Of a DNA stretch of 64,000 bases, positions 38,162 to 47,022 are shown piece after piece. A program made the position numbers and the translations under genes. This stretch comes from Mesorhizobium sp. (GTDB taxonomy: Bacteria > Pseudomonadota > Alphaproteobacteria > Rhizobiales > Rhizobiaceae): NCBI GenBank assembly GCA_004020645.1, contig SAQL01000009.1:62001-126000 (forward strand), in the 5' to 3' direction. The notes beneath the pieces were generated by a model. That model was given only the letters and a program-made list of their open reading frames with translations. It was not told the origin of the DNA and ran no database searches. Every line of letters starts with the position of its first letter. The stretch's first letter is position 1.

Positions 38162-38584
38162 TTACCGGCCGGCGCTCATTTCGGCTTCCGAGGCTTTTTC
38201 CGCATCGCTTTTATACGAGCTTTCGCAATACGGCGTGCACGACATGGTCTGTATTTCGGCACGCCGATAGATGCGCACCGACGACGCGTCCTGTCGCACC
38301 ACGGTGATCTGCTCGTCGACGATCGGACGGCCCTCTTGATCGAGGACAACGAGGTTGGTAACGCCGAAGCCCTTGCCCGTCAGCACGATCGTCGAAGCAT
38401 CCTGCACGGCGGCGTCGGCGATCGCCGGATTGCCGACGACGATCGTATCGGCGGCGCGCGACAGTTTGACGATCTTCGCCTGGTTCATAGTGACCTCGAT
38501 GCCGGCACCAGCCTTGGCCGGCACGACAAAGGCCGTGGCGGCAAGAAGTGCTGCAATCGGAAAGGACGATCTCGGCCCGGTCAT
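38162..38584 (-). CDS. Exported protein with a single pilus-secretin N0-like domain
   Basis: The 140-residue protein has a signal peptide (RSSFPIAALLAATAFVVPAK). One domain follows (GIEVTMNQAKIVKLSRAADT to VDEQITVVR) that resembles the N-terminal domain of CpaC encoded nearby: compare VVGNPAIADAAV with LVANPAVADAVT in CpaC. The secretin barrel is absent. The tail carries two cysteines in CTPYC. It probably acts in the periplasm with the tad pilus channel. GGAG lies seven bases before the ATG at 38584. Confidence 0.75.
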   Translation of the reverse strand: MTGPRSSFPIAALLAATAFVVPAKAGAGIEVTMNQAKIVKLSRAADTIVVGNPAIADAAVQDASTIVLTGKGFGVTNLVVLDQEGRPIVDEQITVVRQDASSVRIYRRAEIQTMSCTPYCESSYKSDAEKASEAEMSAGR

Positions 38585-38938
38585 TGAAGCGCTCCACGGC
38601 GGCAAACTGCTCAACGGAACATGAACGAGATTGGTGAACCGACGGTTAAGCGGATGGGGGGCGTGATGATGTCGGGATCGGCATCGTGATCGCCTGAAGC
38701 GGGTCGCCCCTTTCCCAATCGCCGGATTGCGGCTTTCGCGCCCTTTGACGTACCGGCGGGTTCCGCTAGGCGTTACTTAGTTTACGGTTAACCACGCCAT
38801 GTCATCGAAGCCGGAAAGGAATCGGTAAGGCTGTTTATTAAGCCGATCGAAAGAGCTTCTCCATAGATTTGCAGCATCCGATCAGCCGCCAAGAGAAGTT
38901 GACGGAATTGCTGTAACACCTGGAGTAGGAGCTCTCGA
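38585..38938. promoter_or_regulatory. Divergent control region upstream of flp
   Basis: These 354 bases hold no gene. They separate the minus-strand N0-domain gene from the flp pilin. The main feature is a CtrA-like site, TTAG-N7-TTAACC (38777-38793), about 150 bases before flp. A TTGACG-like hexamer lies a little upstream at about 38747. The remaining sequence is unremarkable. Confidence 0.4.
38777..38793 (+). promoter_or_regulatory. Candidate CtrA-binding site upstream of flp
   Basis: TTAG (38777-38780) and TTAACC (38788-38793) are separated by seven bases and match TTAA-N7-TTAAC with one mismatch. CtrA activates pilus genes in Caulobacter, so the position is meaningful, but a single site with a mismatch is weak evidence. 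Confidence 0.35.
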
Positions 38939-39112
38939 ATGTCTAATCTCATTGCACGTTTTGTGAAGGACGAATCCGGCGCAACCGCTATCGAATACGG
39001 TCTGATCGCCGCTCTCATCGCGCTCGCCATCATGGTCGGCGCCGGCTCGCTGGGCAACGCGCTGAACGCGAAGTTCAACGGGATTGCCACTACGCTCAAT
39101 GGTGCCGGCTAA
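38939..39112 (+). CDS. flp: Flp-family type IVb pilin
   Basis: This 57-residue pilin is the major subunit of the tad pilus. It has a short leader (MSNLIARFVKDESG). The processing site precedes ATAIEYGLIAALIALAIM, which contains the conserved Glu at +5 and Tyr at +6 and forms the hydrophobic helix. A small C-terminal part ends TTLNGAG. GGAG lies eight bases before the ATG. Maturation would be by the CpaA peptidase encoded next. Its length is normal for Flp pilins. Confidence 0.93.
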   Translation: MSNLIARFVKDESGATAIEYGLIAALIALAIMVGAGSLGNALNAKFNGIATTLNGAG

Positions 39113-39138
39113 TAGCGTCTGGTCGTTTTTTTCGGAGC

Positions 39139-39162
39139 AAGGGCCGCCTCGTTGCGGCCCTT
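39139..39162 (+). terminator. Hairpin after flp
   Basis: AAGGGCCGC (39139-39147) pairs perfectly over 9 bp with GCGGCCCTT (39154-39162) around a 6-base loop. No T run follows. It may partially end the flp transcript or protect its 3' end, which would favour pilin over cpaA expression. Confidence 0.6.
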
Positions 39163-39168
39163 GATCAT

Positions 39169-39206
39169 TGTGTCAGGCGATTTTGAATGTGTCAGGCGAT
39201 TTTGAA
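39169..39206. repeat. 19-bp perfect tandem duplication
   Basis: TGTGTCAGGCGATTTTGAA occurs twice in direct succession (39169-39187 and 39188-39206). It lies between the flp hairpin and cpaA and looks like a recent local duplication. Confidence 0.9.
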
Positions 39207-39279
39207 ATTTCGGCCTCATCAATCGTTAATCGGACATATCTAAGCTGGGGCCAGGTACAGTGACCATAGGCCCGCGCCA

Positions 39280-39798
39280 ATGCTTGAAGCCCTGATCTTC
39301 GTCGTCTTTCCATTCTGCATGTTGTTCGCCGCGATCTCCGACATGCTGTCGATGACGATCGCCAATCGCGTGCCGGTGCTGCTTGTGGCCGTCTTCGCCC
39401 TGGTCGCGCCGTTGACTGGCATGGACTGGGCAACCTATGGCTGGCATTTCGCCGCCGGCGGCCTGGTTCTCGCCGTAACCTTCGCTCTGTTCGCGCTCGG
39501 CGGTATGGGAGGCGGCGACGCCAAGCTGTTGGCTGCCACAGCCATCTGGATGGGACTGAACATCCATCTCGTCGAATATCTCGTCACCTCGACATTCATC
39601 GGTGGCCTGCTGACGCTCGCCATCCTCGTCTATCGGAAATCGCCGCTTGCGGCCGTCACAAGCCACAATCCGTTTCTACGCCACTTCGCCGACGAGACGA
39701 CCGGCGTTCCCTATGGCATCGCGCTTGGCATTGGCGGGCTGCTCACCTTTCCGAACTCGCCGTTGATGGCGTGGGCGCTGGCAAGGCTGGCGGCTTAA
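39280..39798 (+). CDS. cpaA: Prepilin peptidase CpaA/TadV
   Basis: CpaA cleaves the leader from Flp and TadE-type pseudopilins at the inner membrane. The 172-residue protein has about five membrane segments and the two catalytic aspartates of A24 peptidases, in AAISDMLSM (near residue 22) and GGMGGGDAKLLAAT (near residue 80). It lacks the N-terminal methylase domain of full PilD proteins, as usual for tad systems. It lies 167 bases after flp and is followed by its own terminator. Confidence 0.9.
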   Translation: MLEALIFVVFPFCMLFAAISDMLSMTIANRVPVLLVAVFALVAPLTGMDWATYGWHFAAGGLVLAVTFALFALGGMGGGDAKLLAATAIWMGLNIHLVEYLVTSTFIGGLLTLAILVYRKSPLAAVTSHNPFLRHFADETTGVPYGIALGIGGLLTFPNSPLMAWALARLAA

Positions 39799-39859
39799 TT
39801 CTCGCCACCATTCTTCCCTCGTCAGGCCAGCCTTCCCTTCTTCGATTTGGCATTTGAGC

Positions 39860-39880
39860 AGGCGGCTCGGCCGCCTTTTT
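39860..39880 (+). terminator. Intrinsic terminator after cpaA
   Basis: AGGCGGC and GCCGCCT (39860-39876) form a 7-bp stem with a TCG loop that runs directly into a T tract (39876-39880). It lies 61 bases after cpaA and separates flp-cpaA from the cpaB operon. Confidence 0.82.
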
Positions 39881-39916
39881 GCGGGCCGGACCGGATGCCT
39901 CAAATTTATGTAAACC

Positions 39917-39949
39917 TTAAATTAATCACGATCGTAAGTATTAAATTAA
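39917..39949. promoter_or_regulatory. Paired TTAAATTAA palindromes upstream of cpaB
   Basis: The 9-base palindrome TTAAATTAA occurs at 39917-39925 and again at 39941-39949, 24 bases apart, in a short AT-rich segment about 70-100 bases before cpaB. The spacing and symmetry suggest a regulator site. It resembles CtrA half-sites but not the TTAA-N7-TTAA arrangement. Confidence 0.35.
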
Positions 39950-40019
39950 CCTTGTTTTGACGATTGCCGATGCAAGGTCCGGCTTGGCTAGTGGATTTGC
40001 CAAGACAAGGTTCGGACAG

Positions 40020-40832
40020 ATGCCAGCATCCCGACTGATCATTCTGGGCGTGGCGGTGGCCGCGGCAGGTGGCGCAGGCTATGTCGCAAAAAACATGGCC
40101 ACGGCTCCGCCGCCTCAAATCGTCGATTCCGGCCCCAAGGCGCCGGCAATCGCGCTGCAGGACGTGCTTGTCCTGTCCGGCGACGTTCCGATGGGCAGCC
40201 CGCTCGAGAACAACATCAGCTGGCAGTCCTGGCCGGCCGACGGCATCAACGCGAATTTCATAACCCGCGCTGCGGAGCCCGATGCGCTTGAGAAGCTGAA
40301 AGGCGGCGTCGCCCGTGTTGCGATGTATGCCGGTGAGCCGCTGCGGCGCTCCAAGCTGATCGGCGAGGGACAGAGCTTCATGTCGTCGATCCTGCCCTCC
40401 GGCATGCGGGCCGTTGCCACAGCCGTATCGGCCGACACTTCGGCCGGCGGCTTCATTCTTCCCAACGATTTCGTCGACGTCATCATGACCCGCAGAGCCG
40501 ATGCCGCGGGCGGCGGCAGCGGCTTTACGACCGAAACCATTCTCAAGAACATTCGCGTCCTGGCAATCGACCAGACCATCCAGGAGGACGAGGAAGGCAA
40601 GAGGACCAGGGTCGGCCAGACCGCGACGCTGGAGCTGACGCCGCAGCAGGCGGAAATCATCACCGTCGCCCAGCAGATGGCCGATCGCCTGACATTGGCG
40701 CTGCGGTCGATCAGCGACACCCAGGAGAAGAATGTGAGCGAGGCCGACTATCTCGTTTCCGGCAATGGGCGGCGCGGCACGGTGCGATTGATCAAGTCGG
40801 GCGAAGTTTCCGAAGTGGGAGCAAGGCAATGA
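40020..40832 (+). CDS. cpaB: Flp pilus assembly protein CpaB/RcpC
   Basis: The 270-residue protein begins MPASRLIILGVAVAAAGGAG with one N-terminal membrane segment. It contains the SAF/RcpC-type domain (GDVPMGSPLENNISWQSWPA; residues about 50-110) and a C-terminal domain with MRAVATAVSADTSAGGFILP. RcpC proteins lie in the periplasm and may bind carbohydrate or stabilise the secretin. The ATG at 40020 is chosen since homologues start there; a TTG at 39957 is a longer option. Its stop overlaps the cpaC start (ATGA). Confidence 0.9.
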   Translation: MPASRLIILGVAVAAAGGAGYVAKNMATAPPPQIVDSGPKAPAIALQDVLVLSGDVPMGSPLENNISWQSWPADGINANFITRAAEPDALEKLKGGVARVAMYAGEPLRRSKLIGEGQSFMSSILPSGMRAVATAVSADTSAGGFILPNDFVDVIMTRRADAAGGGSGFTTETILKNIRVLAIDQTIQEDEEGKRTRVGQTATLELTPQQAEIITVAQQMADRLTLALRSISDTQEKNVSEADYLVSGNGRRGTVRLIKSGEVSEVGARQ

Positions 40833-42370
40833 GGCTAAGCGCTAGACTGCCGGTCGCCCTGGCTGCGGCTATCGGCCTGTTCCTCGTTGGGACGAATGCG
40901 CAAGGCCCCGTCGAGGCGAATGCGGCAGGCAGGAACGCCGAGGTGTCGGCTTCGACCGCCACCCAGCGCGTCAAGCTCGGTCTCAACAAATCGGTGGTCA
41001 TCGATCTGCCCAGCGATGCCTATGATATTCTCGTCGCCAACCCGGCGGTCGCCGATGCGGTGACCCGCACCGCCAGGCGCATCTATCTGTTCGGAAAGGC
41101 GGTGGGCGACACCAACATCTTCGTCTTCGGCCCCAATGGCGAACAGATCGTCAGCCTGGATCTGGCAGTCGAGCGCGACGTTGCCGGACTGGAAGACTAT
41201 ATCAGGCGCTTCATCCCATCATCGGCCATCACGGTCGAACTGCTGAACGACAACGTCGTCCTGACCGGAACCGTGGACACTCCCCTGGATGCCAAGCGCG
41301 CGGTCGATCTGGCCACCATCTTCGTGTCCGGCGGTGAAGCGACCACGGGACAATATTCGCAGACCGCCTCCGGCGGCTCGGCCGAAGCCGGTGTCGACAT
41401 CGACAATCCGGATTCCGAGCGTCGCGTCAGCCAGATCGTCAACCTGCTGCAGATCGTCGGCGACGACCAGGTGACGCTGAAGGTGACGGTTGCGGAAGTC
41501 AGCCGCTCGGTCATGAAGCAGCTTGGCGTCAACCTGATCGGCAACGGCAGCAGCAACGGCTTCTCCTTTGGCGCGATGAGTTCTCCTCCCTATGGCCTGG
41601 GCAAGCCGATTTCGCAGTTCTCCAACTTACGGTTGGGTGATGCGCTCGGAAACGGACTTCAGGCGTATATCAATGCCATGGAGCAGAGCGGCGTCATGAA
41701 GACACTGGCCGAGCCGACGCTGACCGCGGTTTCGGGCGAGAAAGCGACATTCAAAGTGGGCGGCGAATTCAATCTTATCACAAGCCGGACGAGCAACGTT
41801 TCAGACGACAATATAACGGGCCAGGTTACTTACACCAACGAACGCCTTGAATATGGAATTGGTCTTGAATTCCAGCCTGTCGTGCTCTCGGCCGGCCGCA
41901 TCAGCCTTAAAGTGAGGACGTCGGTGTCGGAGCCTACGACGGAAGGCGCTACAGTGCTCGAAGCGGCCGGTGACTTGCCCGGCACCACTTTGCTGTCGAT
42001 CCGCAAGCGCTTGGCAGATACTACCGTTGAACTGCCTTCCGGCGGCTCGATGATGATCGCCGGCCTGGTTCGGGACGACATCAGGCAGGCGGTCGCCGGG
42101 CTGCCCGGGCTGACCAAAATCCCAGTGCTCGGCACGCTGTTCCGCAGCCGGGACTTCGTCCGCAACGAGACCGAACTCGTCATCATCATCACGCCGTACC
42201 TGGTGAAGCCGGTGGCGCGCAACGCTCTTGCCAAGCCGGACGATAATTTCAACGCCGCCAGCGATGGCGCCGGCATGTTCCTTGGCCGTGTCAATCGCGT
42301 CTACGGCACCATGCAGACCGACAAGCCCAACGGCCGTTACCACGGCGTCGTCGGCTTCATTTACAAGTAA
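40829..42370 (+). CDS. cpaC: Tad pilus outer-membrane secretin CpaC/RcpA
   Basis: CpaC forms the outer-membrane channel for the Flp pilus. The 513-residue protein has a signal peptide (to about residue 32) and an N0-like domain (about 50-115, KLGLNKSVVIDLPSDAYDIL). A BON-type segment follows (about 120-180, SSAITVELLNDNVVLTGTVD), then the secretin domain (about 205-460), ending with GLPGLTKIPVLGTLFRSRDF and TELVIIITPYLV. Translation is coupled to cpaB by a four-base overlap. Confidence 0.94.
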   Translation: MRLSARLPVALAAAIGLFLVGTNAQGPVEANAAGRNAEVSASTATQRVKLGLNKSVVIDLPSDAYDILVANPAVADAVTRTARRIYLFGKAVGDTNIFVFGPNGEQIVSLDLAVERDVAGLEDYIRRFIPSSAITVELLNDNVVLTGTVDTPLDAKRAVDLATIFVSGGEATTGQYSQTASGGSAEAGVDIDNPDSERRVSQIVNLLQIVGDDQVTLKVTVAEVSRSVMKQLGVNLIGNGSSNGFSFGAMSSPPYGLGKPISQFSNLRLGDALGNGLQAYINAMEQSGVMKTLAEPTLTAVSGEKATFKVGGEFNLITSRTSNVSDDNITGQVTYTNERLEYGIGLEFQPVVLSAGRISLKVRTSVSEPTTEGATVLEAAGDLPGTTLLSIRKRLADTTVELPSGGSMMIAGLVRDDIRQAVAGLPGLTKIPVLGTLFRSRDFVRNETELVIIITPYLVKPVARNALAKPDDNFNAASDGAGMFLGRVNRVYGTMQTDKPNGRYHGVVGFIYK

Positions 42371-42384
42371 GCGGGGAAGCGGAC

Positions 42385-43116
42385 ATGTCTCAGTCAGCGT
42401 TGAAGCCAAGGCGGATCACCGCGGCGATACGATCCGGCCGTTCGCGGATCTGCCGGTCGGTCCTGCCGGTCCTGGCGGTTGCGGCATTGCTGGCGGGCTG
42501 CGCCAAGAGGGACAGCATCACGGTCGGCGCTGTTCCGGATGACTATCGCACCAACCATCCGATCGTAATTGCGGAGAAGAACGAGAAGATCGATCTTCCG
42601 GTGGGCGCCGGCGATCGCGGCATGACCGGGTCTCAGCGCGACACCCTTCTGGGCTTCCTGGACGGCTATGACAAGAGCGCCGCTCCGACCCTGACGATCT
42701 CGATCCCGAGCGGTTCGGCCAACGAGATCGCCGCGACCGTGGCCGGTCGCGATTTCGCCAGACTTGCGATTGCCAGCGGCATCAGCCGGAACCGGATCGT
42801 CATCACCAGCTACCAGTCGGTTTCGGCCGAAGCGTCGGCGCCAATCCGCGTCGCCTATGTCTCGGTGAAGGCGCAGACCGACAGATGCGGACGCTGGCCC
42901 GAAGACCTGCTGCAGACCTCGGAAAACAAGCACCATGCCGATTTCGGCTGCTCGTATCAGAACAATCTTGCCGCCCAGATGGCAAATCCGACCGATCTGC
43001 TCGGACCGCGCAAGCAATCCGATATCGACGCGGAAAATCGCGGCGCGGTGATCGACGTCTACCGCCAGAGAGGCATTTCGGAAGAGTTCTTCGGCAATTC
43101 GGAAGTTGAGTATTGA
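42385..43116 (+). CDS. cpaD: Tad pilus lipoprotein CpaD
   Basis: The 243-residue protein has an N-terminal signal with the lipobox LLAGC (cysteine near residue 38), so it should be lipidated and sorted to the outer membrane. There, CpaD/RcpB-type proteins support the secretin. The body has the CpaD-family pattern, with YRTNHPIVIAEKNEKIDLPV, a pair of cysteines (DRCGRWPEDL and HADFGCSYQ) and NNLAAQMANPTDLLGPR near the end. It starts 14 bases after cpaC. Its lipidation would depend on Lnt, encoded at 3475-5091. Confidence 0.92.
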   Translation: MSQSALKPRRITAAIRSGRSRICRSVLPVLAVAALLAGCAKRDSITVGAVPDDYRTNHPIVIAEKNEKIDLPVGAGDRGMTGSQRDTLLGFLDGYDKSAAPTLTISIPSGSANEIAATVAGRDFARLAIASGISRNRIVITSYQSVSAEASAPIRVAYVSVKAQTDRCGRWPEDLLQTSENKHHADFGCSYQNNLAAQMANPTDLLGPRKQSDIDAENRGAVIDVYRQRGISEEFFGNSEVEY

Positions 43117-43144
43117 GCTTGAGCCGCGCAAGTCACGGAAAGAA

Positions 43145-44434
43145 ATGACGATGAGCAATCTGGCCTACGACACAGCGGTAGATGGCGGCGAAACCTCGCA
43201 GCAGGATGTCGCCGCCATGCAGGCGTTGCGGCCGATTCCGCGCATCTCGATCCAGGCATTCTGCGAGACCGAGGGCGTTGCCAATCCGGTCGAGCGCGCC
43301 GGCGAGGATCGTCGCATGGCGAAGGCCCATCTGAAGGTCCACATGGGCGGCATCGCCACCGCCATCGAATTCTACCAATCGGCGCCGACGCCGAACCTGA
43401 TCCTGCTGGAATCGCGCAGCGAGCCGACGCAATTGCTGGAGCAGCTCACGCGGCTCTCCGAATATTGCGATCCGACCTCGAAGGTCGTGGTCATCGGCCA
43501 CTACAATGACGTCGGGCTTTATCGCGAGCTCATCCGCTCCGGCATTTCCGAATATGTCATCGCGCCGGTGTCGATGGCCGACATCGTCAGCGTGATATCG
43601 TCGATTTTCGTTGATCCGGAAGCCGAGCCGATCGGCCGCTCAATCGCCTTCATCGGCGCCAAAGGTGGCGTCGGCTCCTCGACCATTGCCCACAATGTGG
43701 CTTGGGCGATGTCGTCGCTGTTCAAGTCCGAAGTGGTTGTCGCCGATCTGGACCTGGCTTTCGGAACGGCCAACATCAATTTCGATCAGGATCCGGCGCA
43801 AGGCATTGCCGAAGCTGTTTTCTCACCGGAGCGCATCGACGAGGTCTATCTTGATCGGCTGCTCGCCCAGTGCGCCCAGCATCTGTCGCTGCTTGCAGCG
43901 CCTTCAACGCTCGAGCGGGTCTACGATTTCGATCCCGACGCTTTCACGCAGCTTATCGACACGGCGCAGCGCAGTGTGCCGCTTCTGGTGCTCGATGTTC
44001 CGCACGTCTGGACAGGCTGGACCAAGAGCATACTGATCAAGGCCGACGATATTGTGATCACGGCGACGCCGGAACTGGCCAATCTGCGCAACACCAAGAA
44101 TCTGGTCGACATGTTCAAGCGGCTTCGCCCGAACGATCCACCGCCGAAGCTGATCATCAATCAGGCCGGCGTGCCAAAGCGTCCGGAGATTGCGTCATCC
44201 GACTTCGCCGACTCGCTCGGACTGTCGCCGATGTCGGTTATTCCTTTCGAGCCGATGCTGTTCGGAAACGCCGCCAACAACGGGCGCATGCTCGGCGAAA
44301 TGGATGCCAAGAACCCGGTTGTCGGCACGATCAACGAGATTGCACATGTGCTGACCGGGCGCAGCGAAATCAAGGCAAGAAAGAAAGCGGGCCTTGGCAA
44401 TCTCCTTGGCAAGCTCTCGCGCAGCAAGAAATGA
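43145..44434 (+). CDS. cpaE: Tad pilus localisation ATPase CpaE/TadZ
   Basis: CpaE is a MinD/ParA-like ATPase that places the pilus machine, usually at a pole. The 429-residue protein has an N-terminal pseudo-receiver domain (about 60-160, LILLESRSEPTQLLEQLTRL to SEYVIAPVS) and a ParA-type domain with the deviant Walker A motif GAKGGVGSSTIAHNVAWA (about 170-187). The ATG at 43145 has GGAAAG upstream. The longer frame from TTG 43106 overlaps cpaD and is less likely. Confidence 0.93.
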   Translation: MTMSNLAYDTAVDGGETSQQDVAAMQALRPIPRISIQAFCETEGVANPVERAGEDRRMAKAHLKVHMGGIATAIEFYQSAPTPNLILLESRSEPTQLLEQLTRLSEYCDPTSKVVVIGHYNDVGLYRELIRSGISEYVIAPVSMADIVSVISSIFVDPEAEPIGRSIAFIGAKGGVGSSTIAHNVAWAMSSLFKSEVVVADLDLAFGTANINFDQDPAQGIAEAVFSPERIDEVYLDRLLAQCAQHLSLLAAPSTLERVYDFDPDAFTQLIDTAQRSVPLLVLDVPHVWTGWTKSILIKADDIVITATPELANLRNTKNLVDMFKRLRPNDPPPKLIINQAGVPKRPEIASSDFADSLGLSPMSVIPFEPMLFGNAANNGRMLGEMDAKNPVVGTINEIAHVLTGRSEIKARKKAGLGNLLGKLSRSKK

Positions 44435-44463
44435 TGCTTTCGGAGCGGAATTGGTAGTCGATC

Positions 44464-45969
44464 ATGTTTGGTAAAAGAGGCAGCGACGACGGCAGCCGGT
44501 TCACCCCGGAATTCCGTCAGCCGGGACCTGCGCCTGCCTCACCGGCGGCAAACCCTGCAGAAACGTCGGTACTTGCCAAGCCCGCACCGCCGCCGTCGCT
44601 TGGCGCGTCTGCTGCGCCGCCCGTGCGCCGTGCGGTCGAGGCGCCGCCATTGGAGCCGGAGCCGAAAAAGGTCCAGCGCCAAAGGAGCGAAACCTACTAC
44701 GATACCAAGAGCCAGGTCTTTTCCGCGCTCATTGACACGATCGACCTGTCGCAGCTCGCCAAACTCGATCCCGAAAGCGCACGCGAGGAAATCCGCGACA
44801 TCGTCAACGACATCATCGCGATCAAGAATTTCGCGATGTCGATCGCCGAGCAGGAAGAACTGCTCGAGGACATCTGCAATGACGTGCTGGGTTACGGGCC
44901 GCTGGAACCATTGCTCGCCCGCGACGACATCGCCGACATCATGGTCAACGGTTCCAAGAACGTCTACATCGAGGTCAACGGCAAGGTCGAGCAGACTGGC
45001 ATCCGTTTCCGCGACAATCAGCAGCTCCTCAATATCTGTCAGCGCATCGTCAGCCAGGTTGGCCGCCGCGTCGATGAATCGAGCCCGATCTGCGACGCAC
45101 GCCTTCCCGACGGCTCCCGCGTCAACGTCATCGCGCCGCCGCTCGCCATCGACGGCACCGCGCTCACCATCCGCAAGTTCAAGAAGGACAAGCTGACGCT
45201 CGACCAGCTGGTCAAGTTCGGCGCCATTTCGCCGCACGGCGCCGAGATTCTCAAGATCATTGGACGCGTCCGCTGCAACATCGTCATTTCGGGCGGTACC
45301 GGTTCGGGCAAGACCACGCTGCTCAACTGCCTGACCAATTATATCGACCGCGAGGAGCGCGTCATCACCTGTGAGGACTCGGCCGAGCTGCAACTGCAGC
45401 AGCCGCATGTCGTACGTCTGGAAACCCGCCCGCCCAACCTCGAGGGTGAGGGCGAGGTGACCATGCGCGACCTGGTCAAGAACTGCCTGCGCATGCGGCC
45501 CGAGCGCATCATCGTCGGCGAAGTGCGCGGACCTGAGGTGTTCGACCTTCTGCAGGCGATGAACACCGGTCACGACGGCTCGATGGGCACGATCCACTCG
45601 AACAGCCCGCGCGAATGCCTGAACCGTATCGAATCGATGATCGCGATGGGCGGCTTTACGCTGCCGCAGAAAACCGTCCGTGAAATCGTCGTCGGTTCCG
45701 TGGACGTGATCATCCAGGCCGCACGCCTGCGCGACGGATCGCGGCGCATCACCCACATCACCGAGGTGATCGGAATGGAAGGCGACGTCATCATCACCCA
45801 GGACATCGTCCTCTACAACATAAAGGGCGAGGACGTGAATGGCAGGCTGCTGGGTGAGCACGTGTCGACAGGTATTGGGCGCCCGCATTTCTGGGACCGC
45901 GCCCGCTACTATGGCGAGGAACAGCGCCTCGCCAACGCGCTCGAGGCGATGGAGAAACGCGCTGACTGA
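44464..45969 (+). CDS. cpaF: Tad pilus secretion ATPase CpaF/TadA
   Basis: CpaF is the hexameric type II/IV secretion ATPase that drives pilus assembly. The 501-residue protein has a Pro/Ala-rich N terminus (1-75), an N-terminal domain (about 80-230), Walker [17 protein letters not shown] near residue 277, Asp and His boxes ([20 protein letters not shown]), Walker B ([20 protein letters not shown]), and [14 protein letters not shown]. It acts at the cytosolic face with TadB and TadC. Confidence 0.95.
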   Translation: MFGKRGSDDGSRFTPEFRQPGPAPASPAANPAETSVLAKPAPPPSLGASAAPPVRRAVEAPPLEPEPKKVQRQRSETYYDTKSQVFSALIDTIDLSQLAKLDPESAREEIRDIVNDIIAIKNFAMSIAEQEELLEDICNDVLGYGPLEPLLARDDIADIMVNGSKNVYIEVNGKVEQTGIRFRDNQQLLNICQRIVSQVGRRVDESSPICDARLPDGSRVNVIAPPLAIDGTALTIRKFKKDKLTLDQLVKFGAISPHGAEILKIIGRVRCNIVISGGTGSGKTTLLNCLTNYIDREERVITCEDSAELQLQQPHVVRLETRPPNLEGEGEVTMRDLVKNCLRMRPERIIVGEVRGPEVFDLLQAMNTGHDGSMGTIHSNSPRECLNRIESMIAMGGFTLPQKTVREIVVGSVDVIIQAARLRDGSRRITHITEVIGMEGDVIITQDIVLYNIKGEDVNGRLLGEHVSTGIGRPHFWDRARYYGEEQRLANALEAMEKRAD

Positions 45970-45998
45970 TGCATTTGGAGGCGTAGGGGCCAAGGTCG

Positions 45999-47012
45999 AT
46001 GTTCGGGATTGACGGCACCGTGTTGGCATTCATCGTGCTCGCCGGCTTCAGCGCCGGCGCGGTGGCCTATGCTTTTCTGTTCAACCAGATCAGCACCGAG
46101 AAGCAAGTCGGCAGGCGGCTCGAAACGATCAAGACCGCCGAGACGGATGGCGCCGTCGTCAAGGCCTCGCGCGATCGCGTAGCGGAAGCGGCCAAGCGGC
46201 GCAAATCGGTTCAGGATTCACTGAAGGACCTCGAACAGAAACAAAAAACCAACCAGAGTGTCGTCAAAAAGCCGCCACTGAAGGCCCAGATTCGTCAGGC
46301 GGGCATGAAGATGTCGCTTGAGCGCTTCTATCTCTACTCGGCGGTTTGCGGCGTCGTCCTGACGTTTCTTGCCTATTTCCTCGGCGCGCCGCTTTATGTC
46401 TTGCCCGGTGCGCTGCTGGTCGGCGTCCTCGGCCTGCCACGCTGGTTCGTCTTGTTTTGCCGCGCCCGCCGGGTGAAGGCGTTCCTCAACGAATTTCCGA
46501 ACGCGCTCGACATCATCGTGCGTGCGGTCAAATCCGGCCTGCCGCTGAACGACGCCATCCGCCTGATCGCCAACGAAGCCCCTGAACCGGTCAAGACCGA
46601 GTTCCGCCGCATCGTCGATTCGCAGCAGATGGGCCTGTCGATCCCCGACGCCAGCATGCGTATGGCCGAAACGATGCCGTGCACGGAAGCGAGCTTCTTC
46701 GGCATCGTCATCCAGATCCAGTCCCAGGCCGGCGGCAATCTTTCCGAGGCGCTGGGCAATCTTTCGCGCGTGCTTCGCGACCGCAAGAAAATGAAGGCCA
46801 AGGTCCAGGCGCTGTCCATGGAAGCGAAGGCGTCCGCCGTGATCATCGGCGCGTTGCCGTTCGTTGTCGCCTTTCTCGTCTACCTGACAAGCCCGAACTA
46901 CATCATGCCTCTGTTCACCACCAGCGTCGGCAATCTGATCCTCGGTTGTTCGGCGGCCTGGATGTCGATCGGCATCCTGGTGATGCGCAAGATGATGAAC
47001 TTCGAAGTTTAG
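45999..47012 (+). CDS. tadB: Tad pilus platform protein TadB
   Basis: The 337-residue protein is an inner-membrane type II secretion F-domain protein. It has an N-terminal membrane helix, a basic cytosolic linker (about 30-95), two central helices (about 105-150), the T2SSF domain (KAFLNEFPNALDIIVRAVKS onwards) and two C-terminal helices. With TadC it forms the platform that couples the CpaF motor to pilin assembly. AAGG precedes the ATG by five to seven bases. Confidence 0.93.
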   Translation: MFGIDGTVLAFIVLAGFSAGAVAYAFLFNQISTEKQVGRRLETIKTAETDGAVVKASRDRVAEAAKRRKSVQDSLKDLEQKQKTNQSVVKKPPLKAQIRQAGMKMSLERFYLYSAVCGVVLTFLAYFLGAPLYVLPGALLVGVLGLPRWFVLFCRARRVKAFLNEFPNALDIIVRAVKSGLPLNDAIRLIANEAPEPVKTEFRRIVDSQQMGLSIPDASMRMAETMPCTEASFFGIVIQIQSQAGGNLSEALGNLSRVLRDRKKMKAKVQALSMEAKASAVIIGALPFVVAFLVYLTSPNYIMPLFTTSVGNLILGCSAAWMSIGILVMRKMMNFEV

Positions 47013-47022
47013 GATTTCGAGC

